Shown in pieces: positions 1-11,484 of a stretch of DNA of 64,000 bases. This stretch comes from Membranipora membranacea (lineage: Eukaryota; Bryozoa; Gymnolaemata; Cheilostomatida; Membraniporidae). Positions within the stretch are counted from its first letter, which is position 1. Each line of letters begins with the position of its first letter. The DNA is taken from positions 10,354,001 to 10,418,000 of the forward strand of contig OU612075.1 of NCBI GenBank assembly GCA_914767715.1, read 5' to 3'. The position numbers were made by a program, and so were the translations under genes. The notes beneath the pieces are model-generated. The model had not been told where the DNA came from, searched no databases, and saw nothing but the letters and a program-made list of their open reading frames with translations.

Positions 1-3000
1 ACTACAGGCTGATAACATGGCTGACCCCTCAGCCCTGGCTCAGCAGCCGGCAGGTAAAATATCACCTTGTATATCTCTGATTTATATCTCCACAATCTGT
101 GCTCTTTACCTGCGCTAGTCTGAAACTGGGTCTATAAGTTTTTTGTATTAAAAATCAACCAAATTTTTTTTCTCACCAACCGTTTAAATAATGTGAAGCA
201 AACAATACATTATTGCCTTGTTATGGTGATTTTCACATGTTCTACCATTTCTGTTTTCTTATTTTATTGCCTATAGGCCTAGATTTTATACATGCAATGG
301 ATTGATTTATGATCTTGATTGATCGTTGGGTGCCTCACTCTGAAATCTGAATCTAGTCTGAGATGATAGACTCCCTTCTGTATGGTAGTCTGAGTTATTA
401 GACCATAGTTTCAGACTAGTAACCATCCTATAATGTAATCTTATCGATCCCTGGCCACAGATTGGTCTTATTAACTCAGTGAGCTGTTTCACACTTTAAG
501 GCGTGGGGTGATTTGGACTGAGTCGTTTATTGCTGTGCGTATACTACTCAATCTTTCCATGTACTAGGTAGATTTCGTGCTGTCAAAAATAATGATTCCA
601 CGTAGGCACACAGTGCTCGTTCGGATGTTCAAATGGTGCAGCAATTTAAGGCGGATTCATCCATTATAATGGCTTAATCATCAATTGGTATCCTAGCCCT
701 ACTCAGGCAAAGGTCTTAAGTTTAGACGCTGTCTGCCTTGACAATTACCATAGATTATAATATATTGTATAACCCACCCAACAACACATATATAATATGA
801 TATTGTATATGGTATATGTCTATAGCCTCAACAAGTTTGACATGTCAAAGCTTATCAAGACAGACTAGAATACAGTATTGCTTCCTCTTCGTTTTCTGTG
901 GAGGGGTTTCTATGTAAGGCTTTATTGTCATTAAAATTACACGCTTAGTTTCCACGGCCACTCTGGTCCAACTTTCTTCCAAAAGTTCATAAGATTTAAA
1001 TAAACCTTGACCAATATGTTGCCGTTGTGATTCATTGTTTACCATGAAAAGTAAACTCTCTGTAATAAATAAGAACACTATGTGGCACTGAGGAATGGTT
1101 TACAAATCGAAATGCAATAAACATTGATCAAATGCAATAGTTGCAATTTTATGTAGACAATGTTATCATGGCTCTGATTTGATTGGCTGCTGTGTCCCAC
1201 CCATCAGCCAATCAGAGCCAGCACATTGGCTAAATCTTACAACAAATACCACAGAGGTTACAACTTCTATCTAAGATGATTGTTGATTTGATTTTTTCAC
1301 ACCTTTACAGGAACATCTCGTCTAATGTCACGTTTTAATTTTCACCTTCACACCTTTTCATGTAAATTGTTCTTTTCTCAAATACTTGCACCTCAATTTA
1401 GATCATCTGCACTTTACGCTCATATAAATGCAACTGGGTGTCCTGACTAAGCTTATTTGTGAAATATTTATTAATGAGCAATTGATAGTCCCAAAAAACT
1501 CTTAAAGGACAACCATTCTTCTGATTGACAGTGGAGTGGAGTGAATTTGAGATACAGTGTTTTGATGTGACCGACAACATGTATACTTGACCAATCAAAT
1601 TGAGTTTGATTTATAAAACTAAAAACCTACCATTCTACATGAATTCCTGTATCGTTTTATTTGACACAACATTCATAATTTTGTCCGGTGATAAGTTTTC
1701 AGCATGGATATAATTCTTTTATTTTAGGAGGTACTAATCAGTGGTCTGCGTCTAACTCTGCAGCCGGAGGAGGAGGAGATCGATATGCTCAGCTCACTGG
1801 TCAGTGAAATATAATTTCAAAATTTAAATAAATAATTGATAGTAAGCTTGGGAAAACCATGTCATGTGACCATTTGATACTTTTGATATCTACATTATCA
1901 TGACAAGGGATAAGGTTGATGTGTTGTGTCAAAAAACAAGCAGCAGCCGTTTGTAATGCTCGGATGCATAAACTCTAACCAGCTATGATCTCATTTCTAA
2001 AATATCTATGTCAGAGATGTCTTCTTTGAACTATTTACTTACACACCCCTGTAATGTATCAAAGTTAGTCTATCCTTATATGCTGGGTGAATTAAATTCA
2101 TTAGCATTCCAATGATCATGACTTGTACCTGTCTGCCTGTTTGTTACCACCTTCATATGTCTTTCCTGGAAGACCCAAAAAGCAAAATTCCTCTCATGTT
2201 AGCATGTTTCTATCTTGACAGGTTTGTTCAGTCTGGATGCTAGTGAGGGCGCCCCTCCACCTGCAGCAAGTATTGCACCAGCACCACAGACTAATGCCCC
2301 TGTTAACTGGAACTCTATAAACTGGGGCGGTGGAGGCGGTACGACACAGGGTGAGTCCTTATCTACCATACTCTATGGAGAGTTTTGGGTGGGATTGCCA
2401 CTCAAACAAGACTCTCCAGTTTTGAATTAAATAAAGGCCAAAGAAAACCCTCACTACCAGAGCGATCGGCCACCCTAAACAATCACACTAGTTCCAACTG
2501 CTCTTGGATCAGAGATGTATTCTGCTTAAATTGAGATAATAATATAATATTCGGATCTGCTATCGGTTATTGTATAGTTTTATATCTTTATGTTGTGATG
2601 TTGTCATAGCTTCTTTGAGTTGTGATGTTATATAATTTATGTGCACTGCTTATATGTTGTCCGATGTTGTAGCCCAAAGCACACCACCACAGGCCGGTAT
2701 TAATTGGGGCGGTTCAGCAATGCCCCCAGCTCAGACTGTACCTTCTACGGCAGGATTCGGTCAGCCTGTAGCAGCTCCTGTCAATAATGGCTGGGGTAAT
2801 GTCCCATCTTCAGGTATGCCTTTACAGCATTGCTACCGGTTTAAAACCTCCAAACCCTGTATTCTGTACTGGTATTGGGATTGTTTGGCTTAGAGGTATG
2901 ATATACTATTGTATAGTAACTATATGGCATTGGGTGTAAAATATTTACTCTGTTTCTGCATCCTTGTGGAATATGTTCTGTCTATCATTTGACTCAGATA

Positions 3001-4666
3001 AAGGAATTCTCAAAACCTGGAATGAGAAGTTTTCTATCATGGGGCAGAATTAAATAGAAAAATAGGACAACTCCAAAAGCTGTGAAATCAATCAAATTAT
3101 ATTATACTTTTACCTGATCTACAGCAGAATTCAAGCACAAGTTACATACATTATTATTTCTCTTAGCTCTTCCATACCAAATTTAGGGATAAACAGCAGC
3201 CAACAGCCAAAAGTCTAACACTTTTATCTTTTAGTTGTCCTATTCTTACTACAATTTGTTCATAACACTTAGATTTACATTTACTATCACATAATGAAAT
3301 CTCAATGTAAATAAACATTCAGCATCATTTATTTCGCCTGCGTCTGCTCATCAGAGAAAAGACAGGTACTGGCGAAGCAAGTGTTAGGTAGAATTTGGCT
3401 CATTACCTTACTCAATCTGCTTGTATTTTTTTAGGTGTAAACCCATTTTTAGTGAACTCAGCCGGAGCACAGCCTCCTGCTCAGCCACAATTTTCTGCAG
3501 CATTTGGTACCCCTCCCACCCAAGCTGGGTTTGGAACTCCGCCAACACAGTCTGGATTCGCAGCGTTTCCTCAGCAGCAGGCACCTATGGCACAGACTAA
3601 TCTCAGTTCAGGATTCGCTTACCAACAAGCCCGGCCAGCTCAACCACAGGGACAGGTTAGTGATTATGTTCAATACTGTATCCCTTATGATGGCTGAGCT
3701 GACATTATTGTATCGACTCTGGTTGTTGCATCTTCCTTGTACGAAAAGTCTTTCTGCAGAGATTCCTTACTTTGATTAATCGACAAAACTGATTTTGTGG
3801 GTTTCGTACAAATCTATTCAAACGACCAAGAGTATTCTGTCAAGTATTATTATCTTGTATTGTTAGCAGAATCCAGTTGGCCAAAGAGAACTTTGTAGCA
3901 TGTAAAATATCAATGAATGAAAATCATATTGCAAAAGGGCAAGATTCAAACGTTTTCACAAAAATTCAGGATAGTACTAAACATACATCATATTGGTTTG
4001 TTTTTATAGATGGCACCCGGCGCAGGGTTTGGCGTTGCCCAGATGACTGCTGGGTTTGCTGCTTTCCCACAAACACAACCTGCAGCCACTAATGGTCAGT
4101 TTGGTGCAAGTATGGGCGGTGGCATGAGTAATGGATCTGCCAATCAGTGGGGAGCTGCACCAGCCGCTGGCCAATGGGGTAATCCAGTATCACAAGCCCC
4201 GCCTCAGCAGTGGGGAGCTGTTCCTGCTAAACAACAAGCTGCTGCCAACCCATTCCTGGTATGTAAATAAAGCCACAGATTGACCATCAGCTGCACAAAC
4301 ATTCAATTTCCACCTCCGCTTTAGGCATGCAAAAATATACACTCAGTACAATTTGCAGTGTCATGTCCTGGCTTAGCCTGTCATAACAAGCTTTGTTCGA
4401 ACACAAAGCTTGTTATGTCATTTGTTATTATGTTATTGTCAGGCTCCCTCTGGCTATTTTGGTTTACAAAAATGTCTATCAATTTGCAGTTGCCCGCTCT
4501 TTGTCTCATACATAAACATTAGGAGACAACTCTAATATTTGTTCAAATTTGACTTGATGCAGGGTTTGTTGTTGACATGTAATTTCTTTTGTTATTTCAG
4601 ATGCAAAATCAGCCCATAGCTGCTCCAATCCAGCAGCATACCATGGCGACTAACCCATTCTTATGA
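1..4666 (+). CDS. AGFG1: AGFG-like Arf-GAP/FG-repeat protein, C-terminal exons (5'-partial)
   Basis: Last seven exons of a + strand gene that starts before the window: 1(or 8)-53, 1728-1799, 2222-2350, 2673-2813, 3435-3655, 4010-4258 and 4601-4666. All junctions are GT-AG and keep one open frame (phases 1,1,1,1,0,0). The encoded tail is low-complexity and rich in Gly, Gln, Pro and Ala. It has a GDRYAQL block like the DKYAAL blocks of AGFG1, repeated GFG/FG dipeptides, WG repeats and three NPF motifs, and ends TNPFL-stop. In AGFG1/HRB such NPF motifs bind EH domains of endocytic proteins, and the N-terminal Arf-GAP domain, not visible here, binds Arf. Other NPF-tailed endocytic adaptors (epsin, AP180/PICALM) are the alternatives; I prefer AGFG because of the FG repeats, the DRYA block and the ending. 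An ATTAAA at 5028-5033 is a possible poly(A) signal. Confidence 0.7.
1170..1220. repeat. Short hairpin in AGFG intron
   Basis: An inverted repeat whose arms read GGCTCTGATTTGATTGGCTG and CAGCCAATCAGAGCC around a loop of about 15 bases. The right arm contains a CCAAT box core by chance. It probably is a small palindromic mobile-element relic. Confidence 0.5.
3058..3246. mobile_element. MITE-like inverted repeat in AGFG intron
   Basis: Terminal inverted repeats of about 20 bp (left AATAGGACAACTCCAAAAG; right, read inverted, AATAGGACAACTAAAAGA) bound a 190-bp AT-rich stretch with no coding capacity. This is the size and form of a non-autonomous DNA transposon. No clear target duplication was identified. 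Confidence 0.5.
4374..4446. mobile_element. Degraded copy of the TAGCCTGTC palindromic element
   Basis: Starts TAGCCTGTCATAACAAGC and folds back through AAGCTTGTTATG. The right terminus is disrupted but GTTATTGTCAGGCT occurs nearby. No clean target duplication. It lies in the last intron of the AGFG-like gene. Confidence 0.45.
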
Positions 4667-5917
4667 GATTGGCTCTCCACCTAGCACTCTCGATATCTAT
4701 AACCCACACACACATCAGATTCTAACTTATCTCTGTGTTGCTGAACAAAACAACAACATCAACAAGCACGACCACAACAACACGCTAATCTCAAGCCGTG
4801 CGTAGGCTCAGTAATGTTGTGTAGACTTAGCTTTAGGATTATGAAGGTGCTGCAATGTTTGAATGGTTCAGTTAAAATGAAAATTGAATTTAACTCTGCA
4901 ATGAAGGTCACTAAGTTGACCAAAGACCTAACACAGGGCTGCCTAATTAAAATGGTGGAGAAGAGTGTCAAGCTTCAGATCTTCAGGATTGAGTGCTGAG
5001 ATGAAATGAGTTATGCTTCATCGTGTTATTAAAGAGCGCTTTTCCGATCATCTTGCACAGGAAAAATCGCAACTTTGCAAGAGCTTGTCTACAGTACAAG
5101 AAGTTTTGTCATTTCAAGTCGCGTTTGCGTTTCGAATATCACTGACTTTTATACAACGGTGGGGCTGTCATATTGTGCATCGATTAGCGGCTTACATGTT
5201 GAATTATTGTTTCATCAAGCAGCATTAGGACAAGTCAAAATATGAGCCAGTTATTGCGGACATTGCATTAGAGACTGCTAATACACAGGGTTGGCAATGG
5301 GCAACATGTTTCTTTCTAAAACAATTGATTATATTTATTACCATAACAGTTTATTATAATAGTGAGAGATTTCAACTAATTAGATTCCGAGTTATCACTC
5401 CCTGTATGCCAATTTAATTTTGAGCAGGAAACAAACTAAAGATACTTTTGTGCTAGTCTTTTCAAACCGCTTACAATGCACGACTACTTTGATGATAGTT
5501 ATTTATTTCACCATTAATGCCTACAGTAATAAAAAAAGACGACATTAAATATCTACTAATTCGATTGTGATATATTGGAAATATGTTCCCATCTGGACAA
5601 ATAGGTTTAGGGAGATGGCACACTATCCTATTTAATTTATTAGTGGGGTTACCTCTGGTGGCCAACATAGTGGGGGAAATTGGTGATCTAGGATTATGAT
5701 GCAGTTCCTGATTTTGGATTATTTATAACATTTCCTAATTAGAGATTTCAGAATTCTCCAACGTAGCAGACCGTTGCATAAAATTTAAAAATTTCAATGA
5801 TTATGAATAACAAATCCAGGTTCCCAGTTTGCTTTGAACAAAGTCGGTCTGGCCCAAAACCCATATTTTACCCACGTGACTTTCTGCTGGTAATTTGCAT
5901 GAATATGCAGGGATCGA
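4667..5917. other. 3' UTR and intergenic DNA
   Basis: Contains the probable 3' UTR of the AGFG-like gene. Open frames here are short and show no recognisable protein. Nothing else seen. Confidence 0.5.
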
Positions 5918-8297
5918 GATATAAGGGGACTTAGTATCGTTTGATTTTCATTATAGCGCACTGATGCTAAAATATACAAAAACAACTTGTTTTTCGTTTA
6001 TTGTTCCTAAACAACAAATCAAAATATTTAAGTCGAGTCAATTTTGTTTTTTGATTTTCTTATTGATGAAAACCGAAATATTGATATGAATCCTATTTTC
6101 ATATTTCAACTTTGAATCACAGTAACAAAAATCAAACATTGCAAATGTAGCCTTAGTTGTTATTTTTCTCATGGGGATTTACTGGGGTTTGCATTTCTTG
6201 CCGCTCCGGATGCTGCTGCCAAAAATGGGATGTCTGCCTGAGGTTGGCACGCTGAGATAATTTGTCAAGTCAAGTCAGCTGCTATGAGGGGCTACTGTGT
6301 GGCTTGTCTGCATTGAGTGCCACACAATGTATGTTACAGTGCTGGAGTGTAGATGTGCGATATTCAGCGCAGGTGCTTTGTAGTGAATTTTGCTGATGCT
6401 GTTTGGCTGCCGCCTGGTGGCTGCCGCTTGTTGGGTGTCGATTGTATGTTAAGCTTGCTTCCTCTGTTGGGTGTGCTGCCGCTGATGTGTTACAGATGGT
6501 GTGCTTAGTGTGCTGCTAATGGTGGGTGTGCTGCCGCTCCTTGGCACACCCACCAGAGGATATATGCTGAGTGTACAATCGACAGCACATCAGCGGAAGC
6601 ACATCACCATTTTACCAAACCTAGGGTATGAAGAAAGGGTGGAGTTTTTGAATTTGCACAATAAGCCGCTAATTGCCAAAGACACTGCCGGTAAAAGGGA
6701 AAGTGATCAAAAAATGATGATATGGTTTCAAACTAGCCAAAATCTGAAAGAGCATGTCACAATTAGTGGATCTACAACTTTACATGGGTCTGCTATCTTA
6801 ACTAGCCGAGCTATATGGCCAACAACGTTTGCAATGCCCCTTTTATCACCTGTGTATAACTATCATTGAAACGAAACGACTTTTTCAATTTTGCTGCTGC
6901 CTAAAAAGCAGACTGATCTGATTTTCTTATGGTGATTTTGTATTAACCCTCCCCTCGCATAACACCAGTGTTTAGCGCTCTGAGTGTGTCGTTTTTCAAA
7001 TAGTGCGTATTTTTAGGTTTCCTTTATGGTATCATAAAAATCGTCTTTCTAAGTTTATATAGCAAGTAAAGCAAAAATTAACTCCTTCAAGTATCATCAA
7101 AAAGGTGTGTAATGCGGAAAAAAAATTTTGGGCATTGATGGAGTCGATACAAAACCACCATAAAGAAAATCAGATCGATACGAACATTCGAAGTCAGTTT
7201 TGCCAGTCAGTAAATCTGATGGCAGAGTTTGAGTAGCCCAACTCATAATGTGAGCACAGGACAGACCTTTGAACTCTCCAAAGAACAGCGATTTTGGCCA
7301 TTTTTGGCAGCATTTTTGGCAATTAGCTGCCTATTGTGCAACTTTGTGTAATTTACATCATCACCATTGCGACCGCCTAGAACAACTACCCTAGCATCCA
7401 CTTGTAGAATTTATCCATCCAATTTTGTAAATGATGTTGCGTTTCTAGCCACATTTTTGGTAGGCTTCCACTGGACTAAATTGTATTATCAGAAATGAAT
7501 GTAGAACGTCATCTCACTGCAAAACTATTTATAGACCTAAACTATGTAGGTCCCAAAATCCTTTTTTCCTTTTTTTATGACTCATTTTTATAATTTCCGC
7601 TCTCAGTCATTTTTGACCCAACATTGTAAGCATTCAATTTTATCAATACCATGATATCAGTTGATAAATAAACTAAAATAAACGCACTGCACACTATCTG
7701 CAGCACACTGAGCACACCATCTGTAACACATCAGCTGCAGCACACCCACCAGAGGAAGCAAGCTTAACGTACAATCGATATCAAACATGCGGCGGCCACC
7801 AGGCGGCAGCCCAACAGCATCAGCAAAATTCACTACAAAGCACCTGCGCCGAATATCTCACATCTTCACTCCAGCGCTGTAACATACATTGTGTGGCACT
7901 CAATGCAGACAAGCCACACAGTAGCCCCTCATAGCAGCTGACTTGACTTGACAAATTATCTCAGCGTGCCAACCTCAGGCAGACATCCAATTTTTGGCAG
8001 CAGCATCCGGTAGCGGCAAGAAATGCAAACTCCAGTAAATCCCCATGAGAAAATAACAACCAAGGCTACATTTGCAATGTTTGATTTTTGTTACTGTGAT
8101 TCAAAGTTGAAATATGAAAATAGGATTCATATCAGTATTTCGGTTTTCATCAATAAGAAAATCGAAAACAAGATTGACTCGATTTACATATTTTGATTTG
8201 TTGTTTTGGAACAATAAACGAAAAACAAGTTGTTTTTGTATATTTTAGCATCTGTGCGCTATAATGAAAAACAAACGATACTAAGTCCCCTTATATC
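5918..8297. mobile_element. 2.4-kb foldback element with 0.6-kb inverted arms
   Basis: Two long inverted arms, about 5918-6515 and 7701-8297, match with scattered substitutions and small indels along nearly 600 bp each. Both ends read inward from GATATAAGGGGACTTAGTAT. The arms enclose a 1.2-kb centre that holds one open frame (6501-6869, 122 codons) whose product I do not recognise. Equal arm lengths and a non-coding look suggest a Foldback-type or long-TIR non-autonomous DNA transposon. No convincing target duplication could be read at the edges. Confidence 0.8.
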
Positions 8298-9400
8298 GAG
8301 AGAACCCATTTCATGTCATTGTATTGGATTTTGATAATTTAGAAACATAACAATGCACTAGCCAGTGGTACTTTTGTAAGGGATAATGAAGCGGAGCTCT
8401 TACTTATTTATATTTTTTAATTCATCAATCAATCCTCCCAGCCGGCAAGGTTTAACAAGCAACCTTCTGTAGAGGTTGCCAATGGGCAGCTTTATTGTTA
8501 GCCAATATCCTCTGACATCACCTGTCTTTGATAGGTATGCCAGAGGGAGCCAGATATCCCCATTTCCCAGCAACAGATATAATTGGTTGTAGATTCTTCT
8601 GCTTGTATACTCTATTTTCTTGCCTTTGGCGGTTGCAGAAATAACTTTTCTGGACTGACAACACATAGCCAACACTCAAATATTAATGTATTTACCATCT
8701 ATTAGTATGGCTCCAGCATGAGAACAGTTTACTCCCCATTGTTTTCGACAGGGCTCTCAACCACTCAGGTTTAGCCCGAGTTACTCAGATTTTTGGGTTC
8801 AACTCAGGCTACTCAGGGGATTTTAGAATGTAAGCTAAAAACTCAGATTTTGCTCGTTGGCAGAGATGAATAATATATAAACAATGCTAAAAGTTGCCTT
8901 ACAATAATTTATGCCATATTATTAATGAATGATCAGGTATTAGATTCTAGTTGTGATAAGCTATGTCAATAATACTGCACTGCCTATACTAATTATGCCT
9001 CTCACTGCACTCACTGTAATAATACTCTCACTGCACTGCCTATTCAAGTCATTTCTAAATCAATGATCAAACAATGATTTCTAAGCGTTATAGAATATCA
9101 ACACTTCACACCCCAACTGAGATGAATAATAAAAATAACATCAAACTTTTGCGGGAGAATAATGTGTGTTTTGTTTTGGGTATTTGATTTCATTTGTGAT
9201 AAGCTATGCTCTTATTGAACTGCCAATGCCAGTGATTTGCGAAATAGATTATTATGTCTAAATATAGAAGTTGGAATTTTAGACATGTTAAAAAATTGAT
9301 TTTGCGTGTGAACCAGATAAATCCAGGCAATGATTTCAATATCATCACATTACATTAATTATGCCTTTCTACCCTGGCGCCTTTAAATCAATATTTTACC
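8298..9400. other. Repeat-derived intergenic DNA
   Basis: No gene seen. A segment at about 8352-8380 (CTAGCCAGTGGTACTTTTGT) recurs inverted at about 10911-10937, and CAGGGCTCTCAACC at about 8751-8764 recurs inverted near 10812-10825. The region from 8.35 to 10.94 kb may therefore be one eroded foldback element that later received other insertions. The minus-strand open frame 8400-8675 matches nothing I know. Confidence 0.35.
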
Positions 9401-9952
9401 AACATCATATTTTAAAGACTTTGTTTGAGGCTGCTCTTTTGTATCACATCTTATTCTCCATATTTTATTCTATCATGTGAGCGATTTTCAGCTTTAGAAT
9501 CCAAATATTGAGGAAGTTATGGCCTCTCAAACTTCCAGGGTGATTGCCTTCAATCGGCATTGGGAATAAGCGGATGTTTCCCCTGGGGTATGTCACAACC
9601 ATAGACATGTGACATAGACATTACGAGTTATTAGTTAATACACTAATAATCACAAAGATGATGATCAAAATTCAGACCTGCGTGGGAAACGAACCCGGGT
9701 CCCCATACCTACAGGCAACGACGCTACCATCACGCCACTTGGACCAACTAGGTTAGCTGGTTGTGACGTACCCTAGGGATTGCCGGCTGATTCTTACTGC
9801 CGATAAATTGCCGTCACCTTGGAAGTTTGAGAGGCCATGACTTCCTCAATATTTGGGTTCTAAAGCTGAAAATCGCTCACAATGATAGAATAAAATATGG
9901 AGAATAAGATGTGATACAAAAGAGCAGCCTCAAACAAAGTCTTTAACATCAT
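9401..9952. mobile_element. 0.5-kb foldback element with tRNA-like core
   Basis: Inverted arms of about 190 bp (about 9412-9602 and 9757-9946) match closely, for example TTTGTTTGAGGCTGCTCTTT against its complement at the far end. The 8-mer AACATCAT at 9401-9408 recurs at 9945-9952 and may be a target duplication. Eight base pairs would fit the hAT superfamily. The spacer carries a tRNA-like sequence on the minus strand, listed separately. Confidence 0.75.
9673..9752 (-). other. tRNA-like sequence (SINE-type, not a functional tRNA)
   Basis: Read on the minus strand it has an A-box-like stretch (AGTGGCGTGATGGTAGCG) and a B-box (GGTTCGTTTCC) at tRNA spacing. The acceptor and T stems do not pair properly, so it is a tRNA-derived promoter module of a SINE type, not an active tRNA. 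It lies in the spacer of the foldback element. Confidence 0.55.
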
Positions 9953-10464
9953 TGGAATTCATTTTCACCTGTGGCGACGGCCTTGGTTAGTCCATATGAA
10001 TTGGTTCATCTGGATCAAATCTAAAATTATTTACGATTTTATGTTTACAAGAAGTGCTCTAGGTTTTTATTGACTTACTTGCTACCACAAACATGAAATG
10101 TTGCGAGAAAAGGATGCATATACTTTGTCAATAAAGGAACTTGCTACTAGAGTATGGAACTTGTATTTGAGGGCATCGCTCTAGAAAATTGTGTATGATG
10201 TGATCAAGGAGTTGTCTTTAACAATTAAATTAAAAACTTTCCTTAGTAATTTCTTGTCTATGGTACATATGCTCGTGTGCAAAACAGGCAGACAATAAAT
10301 ACATCAAGAGGGAAACTACACAACTTTTGAACATCATGAAAGCTAATGGCTTTGAACTTAGATGCAACATTTTTTTAACAACATACATTCTTTGACTTGC
10401 TTTGCCAGCTATTCTTTGCACATAATCTTCAAATCTCAGGTGTTTCACCCGACAATATTTTGGT
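9953..10464. other. Intergenic DNA, nothing recognised
   Basis: AT-rich, with short unrelated open frames on both strands and no domain or RNA feature visible. Confidence 0.4.
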
Positions 10465-10717
10465 GCCATCTCAGACGCTTCTCGGCCTATTGGCTAAGAT
10501 CAAAGTGTCATGGCCAATGGCTGATTAGTGCCTGTTTCAGTTTCTGGCAGCTTGCTGCACATTCACGATTAGGAGGTCCACCATGGCCTCACCTCTAGGA
10601 TGCATTCTAGTTTACTAGGATGTATCACACTCTCAGTACGAGGACTCCGGGCAACTTGCGTCCCTCTTTAGGGGCAGCCCACCCTCTGTTTTGTCATAAA
10701 CAAGGCCATCTCAGACG
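10465..10717 (+). mobile_element. SINE/retrocopy with U2-snRNA-like head and 13-bp target duplications
   Basis: The stretch 10476-10508 matches the 5' end of U2 snRNA almost base for base (CGCTTCTCGGCC, then GGCTAAGATCAA, then GTGT). The branch-site recognition element GUAGUA that should follow is absent and the next 190 bases are unlike U2. The whole is flanked by a perfect 13-bp direct repeat GCCATCTCAGACG at 10465-10477 and 10705-10717, the mark of LINE-driven retroposition. SINEs with snRNA-derived heads (the SINEU class) are known from other animals. The tail ends in CATAAACAAG without a long poly(A). The lost functional core argues against a working U2 gene. Confidence 0.7.
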
Positions 10718-11484
10718 TGCCCTCAGCTGTTTATGTTCAGGGGGTTTTACACCTTTAAAATACCACTATGCGACATGCTAATATTAATACTCAGGTTTCG
10801 AATCATCCCAGGTTGAGAGCCCTGCTTATCCAGAGAATAAAAAATTGAAGTGGAGCTCAGAGAAGGGTGTTTATAACCAAGTGGAGCTGAGCTCCACTTA
10901 CTCACTGTACAAAAGTACCACTGGCACTAGCAATGTTGCCCGTTGCCTGGCTATAGAATAAAAAGCAATCCAAGGCAAGGGATGACACAAAGATCATCGT
11001 AAGCTATTCCATTAGCCATATCAATTTCAGATACTTGGCTTTGATATGGCAAATTTACACTTTGGATATATTTGCCTGCTAGAACAGTAACACTTATCAA
11101 GTCCAGCTGAGCCCATAAACAAAACTACAGCCGTGCACAGGCCACAGAAACGATCCAATGCTCATGTTAGTTACAGGTATAGTAAACCTCAAAAACATCT
11201 CAACATTCGAAAATAAAACCAGAATAAGTAGAGAAAATTATAATAGTAAAACAACAACAATAGAATTGGACATAGAACAAAAATGTTAAGGTAAACGATT
11301 GAATGATTTAAAAGTATTGATAGATTTAATGAGGAATTACCAAATGGTGAGGAGTTATTTAAGATTCAAATAATAAAATCTCTTGACATGATCACAATTA
11401 TAAGTCATCCGTCAGTGTGATCATATCAACAGATTGCCTTCCTAAATAGCAGCATGATAGCTTTGCTCAAGTTGTTGGTCACTG
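10718..11484. other. Intergenic DNA downstream of the TRIM gene
   Basis: Holds the right-hand fragments of the eroded foldback described at 8.35 kb and the presumed 3' UTR of the TRIM gene on the minus strand. No coding region seen. Confidence 0.4.

Noticed and set aside
6501-6869. 122-codon open frame in the large foldback element
   Set aside because: No domain recognised and it begins within the arm sequence; kept only as a note on the element, not called as a gene.
10476-10508. Functional U2 snRNA gene
   Set aside because: Only the first 33 bases match; the branch-site recognition sequence and the downstream stems are absent, and the insert has retroposition-type flanks.
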